Shown: piece after piece, positions 17,029-23,031 of the stretch
Layout of the letters: every line of letters begins with the position of its first letter
How positions within the stretch are numbered: the first letter of the stretch is position 1
Assembly (NCBI GenBank): GCA_006503475.1
Contig: RSEH01000392.1
Location: 1 to 23,031, forward strand
Length of the DNA: 23,031 bases
Direction: 5' to 3'
DNA from: Stentor roeselii
Lineage: Eukaryota; Ciliophora; Heterotrichea; Heterotrichida; Stentoridae
Notes under the pieces: model-generated
Seen by the model: only the letters and a program-made list of their open reading frames with translations
The model's database searches: none
Told to the model about the DNA's origin: nothing
Position numbers and translations under genes: made by a program

Positions 17029-19306
17029 AATTATTATCTACCTTCTTACAAAAGCAAATCGCTGACTTCCTAACAGCCGTGCAAGAAAACATAGAAAAGT
17101 CCAGAAAGCACTGACCCCTTTCTTGATAAGAGTACCCAGCTCGACTTTTCGCACAAGTTTTACAAAAATTCGTATTAAAAGCAGAGCAACTCGAATAAAG
17201 CACATAAGCAAATTCATCACATCCCATTTCAAGTCTATTACAAGCCTGTTCACAGGACAAGTCAGTTACCAAAATCTCTCTTTTATTATAAACCTGTTTC
17301 ATAAGTTGTTTATGAGAAGCTTTAAGTCTTTGAAAGTCTTCACAAATGCAAAACATCGGGTCAAGGGCGACTTCTTTGCAAACCTCTTGACAGATACCTG
17401 CATAAGCGTCAAGTCTTTTCACGTACATTATTTTCATGTAGGTCTTGCTGTCAGTCCAAAAGGCTGAAGACCCAAAACCGTCTTTTTCACGTTTTCTGAT
17501 TTTTGACTTGGAGATTAAAACAAGAGCTTCAAATATCGCTGAGACGCTTTCGTTTACTTTAAACTTCAGGTTAAAGTACTTTTCTCCCTCGGTTTCTTGG
17601 GTTTTCACTGAAAGGATTGAGTTTAAGGAAAGTGGCTGGCATATTGAGCCAAGGGTCGATTGAGGCTTCAGGTTTAATGAGTTTAATTGGAATAGAACTT
17701 CGCTTGTTAGAGATTTGATTAGGGATGATGAAAGGAGATTTGGAGAATCACGGAATGGAAGGCAGGAACACCAGAAGAGGGGAATTCCTGATGAAAGGCA
17801 GGTACGGGTATCGGGAATTAGCTCTTGGAATAGGTTGTAACTTCGGAATCGTGTTGAGGTTGAACAAATTAATGAGGGATTATAAGGTTCTCCTGATGCC
17901 AGTGCCTTTAAACTAAGATGTAAATCAAATTTACTGACCAACCTTTTCGTATTATATCTCAAAAAAAAATCAAAATTCTGAAACCTATCACGAACCCCAT
18001 CAGAAGCCGAGATCATCAACAAAGGAAGTCGATGTTCATGCGATCCATCAATCTGTGTAAACCAAGATCCATACCTCATTCCATGATCTCCCATAAGAAA
18101 AATGACATTATCTCCATCAAGATTCCAAAACTCTTCTAAAAAATCCTTCAAATCCTCATCAAGACTAGAAATAACAGTACCCGACCCTTCATGAGCAGTA
18201 TTTAAATGAACATAAGAAAATCTGCTCACATTTTTATAATTCCTGGAAAAATCTAAAACATAGTCCAACATCCAAGAATGCGCATTTTTTCTACCAATGC
18301 ATCTTTGCCGTTTTGCGTTGTTTCTACCTGAAATTTACTCAAAATTGTAAAATTTTTCAGCTGCGCAGTAAAAACTTGCTATTTTATGGTCAACTTGCGC
18401 ATTTTTTCCTATAAAAGCAGCTAAATCATCACCGCAGTCATCAGTTGCAGCAAATGTAACAAAACCCTAAGTTTTTTTTACTTTTTCGTGAAGATACTTG
18501 AAGATTAAAGAGTCGTCGTAAGGGTTTCCTTCGATTTCAGGCGATTTTAAACGAGAGTAGCTTGTGTCGCCCATGAAAGTCGGCATGAAACTGTCGGCGG
18601 AATACTCGCCGTGAACGTTGTGGATGTAAAAATCGTGGACGGGTCTTGACTGGTTGTTTAGAAAATTTAGAGTTTTAGGGAGTTTTCGGAAAAATGATCT
18701 TCTTGATACTGAGTCTAATACGATCATTGCGATGTTTATTGGCTTTGATTCGGAGGATTTTAGGGTTTTTAAGGCACGGTTTAAGGAGGTTTTGTTTATC
18801 ACGTTTCTGTAGATTATGTCCTCAAAAAACCCTTCAGATTGTTCTCGACATGTCCCAATAACAAACTCTTCAGTCGTAAGTCTAACTTTCCCCTGATACT
18901 CCTCAAGACTATTCCCAAACTCAAATCGTCCGAAGCGTTCACGCTTTGGCCCAATCAAAAACCTCCCCTTACAACTCATTTCAAACTCTTGCCCTCGAAA
19001 CGACAAAGAAGGAGCCAAAGCACTTTTATTACAAGTCCCAAAAGTGACATCCTTAAAAAGACTACTAGCTTCAAAAGACGAGTACCCAAAACTTTCAGGT
19101 TTGCAAGCCAAGGTTAAAGGCCATACAAATTTCTCATCATTTTCAAGTTTTAAAAGCGACTGTTTATCCTTAGGTGGATTTTCTTGTGTAAAGGTAAAGT
19201 TACAAGTATCTTTGAAGTCATTTTGAGAATTTTTTAGAGAGCTGTAATTCGGAGCAGTGAAAAGTAATCCTAAAATGAAAAGAGTGGCAAGAATAGGTGT
19301 TATCAT
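17021..19306 (-). CDS. DUF229 sulfatase-like membrane-anchored or secreted protein, three exons
   Basis: Exons are 19306-18482, 18466-18339 and 18323-17021, together 751 residues. The N-terminus (residues about 2-18) is hydrophobic, a signal peptide or anchor, so the protein enters the secretory pathway. The alkaline-phosphatase/sulfatase fold follows: MIVLDSVSRRSFF at 194-206 (metal/nucleophile region), a FMPTFMGDTS segment near 240-249, EKGFVTFAATDD across the first splice site, CIGRKNAHSWMLDY across exon 3 start (CIG at 326-328), YVHLNTAHEG, and FLMGDHG at 393-399 with the DHG metal ligands. These follow PF02995 (DUF229), which is related to sulfatases but of unproven substrate. The last ~150 residues are Cys-rich, suggesting disulfides outside the cell. 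Two 15-nt introns separate pieces that otherwise look like unrelated frames. The end overlaps the WDR89 start by 8 bp, and the start is 25 bp from the stop of the upstream coiled-coil gene. Stop is TAA. Confidence 0.85.
18324..18338 (-). other. 15-nt spliceosomal intron
   Basis: Minus-strand GTAAATTTCAGGTAG splits a GAA codon (phase 2) and includes an in-frame TAA. It joins exon 2 to exon 3 of the DUF229 gene just before the CIGRKNAHSW block. Confidence 0.9.
18467..18481 (-). other. 15-nt spliceosomal intron
   Basis: Minus-strand GTAAAAAAAACTTAG lies between codons (phase 0), and its last three bases are the TAG that ends the upstream frame. Splicing joins HEK to GFVTFAATDD, a segment expected in DUF229 proteins. 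Confidence 0.9.
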
Positions 19307-19331
19307 TGTAATTGGATTATTAATTAGTGTA

Positions 19332-20237
19332 CTAAAATGAACTGTCTAGGTTTGTTGGCTTGGTATTGGAAAAAGTTTTTGATTTTCTGTAAATTTTTGT
19401 GACTCCAGGGTTTAAAATCGAGTTAAAGGACTCTTTGCTGATCTGGTCTAGGATTATTCCTTTCTCTTGACAGATTTCTATGATTTTCTTTAGTTTGGTC
19501 TCGTTAAGTTGCAGCTCATGAATGTAGTTCTGTTGTTTTTGGATCATCTTGCATTGATCCATCATTTTTTCTATCAACTTTTCAGCTTCGATGAACTTGT
19601 TCGGGTCGTTTTTGACGATTTTCTCGTATTCTGTGAATTTTTTTGAAATGGATTCGGATTTTTCCTTTAAATTGATGTAGTCGTCAGATAATGTGTTAAG
19701 CTTTGAAGCTAGTCTTTCTTTTTCTTTGATTTCTTTTTCTAGCTTCGATGATAAATCATTTTTTCCTTTTGAAAAACATTCTCTGAATTCAAAAGTCGTT
19801 GTTTCCCTTTCCTCGATAGCAGAAACAATCATTCCTTTTCTTAAAGTCATCAGCAAGTCTTTAAACTCTTTCAGATATTCAGCGAGTTCTAAAAAAACTG
19901 AAGAAAAAATCAAAAATTTGCTTTTGGAAGATGTTTTTTCAGATAAACTATGCAAAAGTTTCGAAGTTAATTGATGAGATTTACTGATTTGATTCAATGA
20001 TTCAGGATTTTTTTGGAATAACTTTGAGGTTCTTGACTTGTTTTCTTGACTTAATTTAAATGGCGTTTTAAATTTGTCAATCGGCTCAAGAGTTATGGAA
20101 TCGTTTTGGGGTGATAAGTGGCAAAAACTTTTTCCTCGGGTTTTTGATTTAGGATGAGGATTTGGGTTGATTCTGATCACGGATTTCTTGGTGGAGTGAA
20201 TTGAGCTTCGATTGAGGTAGATACTTACTGTTTCCAT
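19332..20237 (-). CDS. Coiled-coil protein of unknown function
   Basis: A 301-residue protein. Residues about 1-100 are basic, Ser- and Lys-rich and likely disordered. Residues about 140-275 show strong heptad-like coiled-coil character with many Lys and Glu (KLEKEIKEKERLASKLNT, KEKSESISKKFTEYEKIV). A short basic Ser/Thr-rich tail ends the protein. The Met at 20237, preceded by TATATAAA, is preferred over an in-frame Met at 20294, because the extra 19 residues look like AT-rich leader. It ends (TAG) 25 bp before the DUF229 start on the same strand and is divergent from the next gene. The layout of the middle slightly recalls TSNAXIP1-type ciliary coiled-coil proteins, but I would not name it. 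Confidence 0.7.
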   Translation of the reverse strand: METVSIYLNRSSIHSTKKSVIRINPNPHPKSKTRGKSFCHLSPQNDSITLEPIDKFKTPFKLSQENKSRTSKLFQKNPESLNQISKSHQLTSKLLHSLSEKTSSKSKFLIFSSVFLELAEYLKEFKDLLMTLRKGMIVSAIEERETTTFEFRECFSKGKNDLSSKLEKEIKEKERLASKLNTLSDDYINLKEKSESISKKFTEYEKIVKNDPNKFIEAEKLIEKMMDQCKMIQKQQNYIHELQLNETKLKKIIEICQEKGIILDQISKESFNSILNPGVTKIYRKSKTFSNTKPTNLDSSF

Positions 20238-20431
20238 TTTATATATAATAGTTATTGAGGAATGCACTTGAAGTTGAAAATTCATAAAACCCATAAAATA
20301 AAATCAATAACCTATCCCTCCAAATACTTCATCCAATTTCCCTAAAACCCTGAATCAAAAAAAATTCAAATCTCAAAAAACCCAAAATCACCAATTCCCT
20401 CAAATAATATAAAAAATTACCTAATAAGAAA

Positions 20432-20860
20432 ATGACTGACTGGAGACTATCTCCTACCTTAAAAACTTCTAGAAAGCGAGGTCACGAGCTTCTTCACACT
20501 CAAGAGTTCAACTTTTCCAAGAAATTTATATGGAAACTTCCAGGAATCACTCCAAAATTCCACTCAATCAGTCCAGTAATAGTTCCAGTCCGGGCGACCA
20601 AAGCTCAAAAAATCAAGAAGTTCTTTTCGCTTACACCCGGAGAAGTTCGAGAAAGAATGCAAAGTTTTCCTGATCAAGACTCAAATCGACACAAAATGCC
20701 TCAGTTATTAGTGAAAGGAACTCAAAAACTATGTAACAAGCCTTATTTCAGAAAGACTTTTCTAGCTAGAATGCTTTGCAAGAACACTCCTCAGAAGGTA
20801 AGGAAAATGAGTGTTGTTGATGATCAGGTTATTGACCCTTGGAATGATTTTGAGGAATGA
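20432..20860 (+). CDS. Unrecognised basic 142-residue protein
   Basis: A small, very basic protein (clusters such as SRKRGHE and KAQKIKKFF) ending in an acidic tail, DPWNDFEE. No zinc ligands, transmembrane segment or coiled coil is evident. The start at 20432 follows an A/C-rich stretch like those before other genes here; the stop is TGA. It is divergent from the coiled-coil gene with 194 bp between starts. A nucleic-acid-binding or structural role would be guesswork. The frame has balanced amino-acid use and no close start rival, so I consider it a real gene. Confidence 0.6.
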   Translation: MTDWRLSPTLKTSRKRGHELLHTQEFNFSKKFIWKLPGITPKFHSISPVIVPVRATKAQKIKKFFSLTPGEVRERMQSFPDQDSNRHKMPQLLVKGTQKLCNKPYFRKTFLARMLCKNTPQKVRKMSVVDDQVIDPWNDFEE

Positions 20861-21908
20861 GGGATGTTTTAGTAATTAATTCGCATGAGTGAAGCGGGGC
20901 TTATGAATTTTTGGGTTTTAGGATTTAGTGGAAAGTTTTATAGGGTTTTATGAGGTTTTAGTTGATTTGGAATCAGGGATTATTTGAGTTAAATAATTTT
21001 ATTATTGGGATTTTATCTGTACTTGATTATATTATTTGAGAAGAATTACTTAGAAAGTTTGGTTTGAACAGGAAAAAGATATTAGGTGTTAATTTTTCGA
21101 ATTAAGTGATTAGGTGTAGATTGAAGTTAGGAAAGGTAGTTCTAAGAAGAGTCTCTATTCACATGAACATGAGGTTAACCATGTAGGAATTTTAGAGCAA
21201 GTCTGAAGGTTGGAATTTGAATATGAATATTTTAACTTATGAAACCTATTCTCGATTTTTATTTGAAAATTTTAGGTTAAATGTTTGAGCCTTATTTACA
21301 AGATAAACATATTTTTAGATTCTGCGTGACTATCGCTTATCTTGTATTAATTAACTTCGATCATCTTTAGCACTGCCTCTCATTCTTATTGTAAAAAATT
21401 GAAAATTGAAGGTATGATCAAAATATTTTGAAATTCAAGTAAAATTCTTGTGGCAAGTACTTTTAGAAATGTAAAAATCTTATCTGCATCTGCGTCAGAT
21501 ATGAAAATGATTGATCTTAACAATCACTCTAATGAACATAATAAATATAAACTTTAAAACATGATTATTTAACTGAAAATTATCTATTTTAAAACAAAAT
21601 CACTTAACTGATTTAGCATAAATTATCCAAAACAAAACTTCACTCCCACAGTCATAATTCCACCATCAAAAATTCCTAATCTCATAACTCCATAAATTTT
21701 CACTACCTAAAAAATCTCCATATTACCCAAAACAATCGAAAATGAAATAAAACAATCTTCTCCATAAATCAATCCAAAAACCTTAAAAATTTCCTAATCC
21801 CAAAATCGTCTAATTCTCATAAGTCTCTACAAAAACCTCTCTTTTCGCATCCTAAAAAGAAATAAAACTATTTGAAAAAGAATCGTTAGAACTCAAGGAT
21901 ATAAATAA
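20861..21908. other. 1-kb intergenic region with a strand-composition switch
   Basis: No coding frame of note. The first ~400 bp (to about 21290) are G- and T-rich on the plus strand. From about 21590 to 21860 it is A- and C-rich with almost no G. The A/C-rich stretch directly before the start at 21909 resembles the leader of the gene at 20432. No tRNA-like cloverleaf, tandem repeat or ORF was found by eye. A small non-coding RNA cannot be excluded. Confidence 0.45.
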
Positions 21909-22601
21909 ATGGAAGATAACTGCGAAATATTAGCCTCACCACTTTCCCTGAAGCGAGAATGGACAAACATATTGTTCCCCATCGAATCCGCGGCACTTCA
22001 ACAAGAGGAGGTTCTTTGCTTGAAAAACATGAAGCAAGCTTTTGAGAACCCGAACCTTATCATCGGACTCATCAATGAAGACCCTTCAGTCGAAGAAGAC
22101 AGCCTTACTCCTGTTGTTGAAGACTTGGGGAAGATTGAATGTGTTGACCAGGTCCTTATTTTGAAGTCCAGACCTACACTGGAAGATTTTCGTTCGATGA
22201 ACCTTGATATGATTGCCACCTTTGAGCCTGATAATTATAAAGATTTTGACAAGGTCATTCATTTGAAGAACTTTGAGAGGAATGAAGATAAGGATGAAGT
22301 TGTTATTGAAACTGAAGGGGTAGAACTTAATGATCTTAAGGTGAGAAGAATCACAAAATTTCAAGCAATCACCGCATCATGCAAAAAACGCCTTAAAAAT
22401 ATCAAAACTTCCGTTTGCAAGTCACCTTTTTCTACCACAACTTTTGAAAACGCATTGAATCGTTCAAGATTTTACTTACAAAAAACATTCCAAGAATGGG
22501 GAGAAAGACGAGAAAGAATCCTAAGAAGATGGATAACTCGAGCAGGAACGACAACTTCTCTTCTTGTTAAAATGTTAAGAGAAGTATGGGAAAACGCCTA
22601 A
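21909..22601 (+). CDS. Unrecognised 230-residue protein, acidic then basic
   Basis: Residues 1-145 are acidic (runs such as EEDSLTPVVEDLGKIE and EDKDEVVIETEGVE). Residues 146-230 are basic with helical, Arg-rich segments (KVRRITKF, WGERRERILRRWITR), so charge is split along the protein. No known domain, catalytic motif, signal peptide or membrane segment is visible. The start follows an A/C-rich leader and ATAAATAA. The stop is TAA, 46 bp from the convergent RING2 gene. Function unknown; a single continuous frame with normal codon variety supports a real gene. Confidence 0.6.
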   Translation: MEDNCEILASPLSLKREWTNILFPIESAALQQEEVLCLKNMKQAFENPNLIIGLINEDPSVEEDSLTPVVEDLGKIECVDQVLILKSRPTLEDFRSMNLDMIATFEPDNYKDFDKVIHLKNFERNEDKDEVVIETEGVELNDLKVRRITKFQAITASCKKRLKNIKTSVCKSPFSTTTFENALNRSRFYLQKTFQEWGERRERILRRWITRAGTTTSLLVKMLREVWENA

Positions 22602-22647
22602 TTTAGTTGCTAGGGTTAATTCGAATTGAGTAATTGAATAATTATGC

Positions 22648-23031
22648 CTATTCTACCTCATCAGGATCCACACGTCGATTAACTCTAAGACTCTTTGGTG
22701 GTTGACAGTGTTGTTCTCCTAAATGTTTATACCCGAGTCTCTGACATTCAATGCAGTCCCTTTTTCCTAAGTCTTTATGCACATGAATGAATTTTTGTTT
22801 AATTGGAGCGTAAAACGGGCACTCTTTACGATGGTAATGATTTCCATGTTCCAATGTCGGAGACCGAAGACATCCACATTTAAAGCAAAAAGAAATTCCA
22901 CAGCCAGGCTGAAGACAGTCAACATGCTCACATTTTTTTGGGTCTTTAATATAAGGAAAGCGACATCTTGGACATTGAGTCACTCCACCTTCCATGTTCT
23001 CCATTTCTTCAATACGCTGCTGAAGGAAGGT
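22648..23031 (-). CDS. RING2-domain (RBR-type) protein, C-terminal part only
   Basis: The frame is open past the edge of the window (residues TFLQQRIEEMENME before the first internal Met at 23004), so the true start is outside. The visible part is 127 residues. Cys-rich pattern: CPRC, then KKCEHVDC, then CGISFCFKCGC, followed by a His/Cys cluster HGNHYHRKEC. It matches the RING2 (Rcat) domain of parkin-type RBR E3 ligases, with C25 (counting from the Met at 23004) at the position of the catalytic cysteine that carries ubiquitin. A second short Cys/His segment (DCIECQRLGYKHLG) and an acidic end follow. RING1 and IBR, if present, would lie upstream beyond the window. Stop is TAG. Confidence 0.75.
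   Translation of the reverse strand, partial: TFLQQRIEEMENMEGGVTQCPRCRFPYIKDPKKCEHVDCLQPGCGISFCFKCGCLRSPTLEHGNHYHRKECPFYAPIKQKFIHVHKDLGKRDCIECQRLGYKHLGEQHCQPPKSLRVNRRVDPDEVE

Noticed and set aside
20340-20350. CCCTAAAACCC, telomere-like
   Set aside because: Only one partial occurrence, interstitial, with no tandem array.
20792-20815. GTAAGGAAAATGAG in the 142-residue gene as an intron
   Set aside because: It is 14 nt, removal would shift the frame, and the frame is open without it.

Overview
The window looks like macronuclear-type DNA of a heterotrich ciliate, most probably Stentor or a close relative. It is AT-rich and very gene-dense (14 intact or edge-truncated protein genes and one pseudogene in 23 kb). 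Long reading frames are open under the standard code, and TAA, TAG and TGA all end genes, which argues against Blepharisma-type UGA=Trp. Four places where a conserved protein is interrupted are repaired exactly by removing a 15-nt GTAA...AG intron, a size known from heterotrich genomes. The organism assignment is inference from these traits.

Layout. 158-2872: two tandem minus-strand paralogues with an N-terminal B-box-like zinc finger, a helical segment and a kelch-type beta-propeller, followed by a decayed third copy (about 3560-4500). 5047-8895 (-): a protein resembling the N-terminal part of the ciliary protein CPLANE1/JBTS17. Its start codon is 7 bp from the start of a divergent unknown gene (8903-9487, one 15-nt intron). 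9764-11371 (-): WDR24 of the GATOR2 complex, whose ATG is 4 bp from a divergent small propeller gene (11376-12113). 12137-12772 (-): uridine-cytidine kinase. 13162-15624 (+): a KDM6/UTX-like JmjC histone demethylase with an apparent N-terminal ARID-like segment. 16096-17028 (-): a WDR89-like WD40 protein, one intron. 17021-19306 (-): a DUF229 sulfatase-like membrane or secreted protein in three exons, overlapping the WDR89 start by 8 bp. 19332-20237 (-): a coiled-coil protein. 20432-20860 and 21909-22601 (+): two unrecognised proteins. 22648-23031 (-): the C-terminal end of a parkin-like RING2 (RBR E3) protein running off the window.

The genes form no single pathway. They look like a normal housekeeping/ciliary segment: cilium biogenesis (CPLANE1-like), nutrient signalling (WDR24), nucleotide salvage (UCK), chromatin (JmjC) and ubiquitylation (RBR). 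The notable aspects are architectural: minimal introns that each carry an in-frame stop, start codons of divergent genes 4-7 bp apart, a same-strand overlap of two genes, gene-family decay in the propeller cluster, and short tandem repeats in two of the convergent 3' regions.
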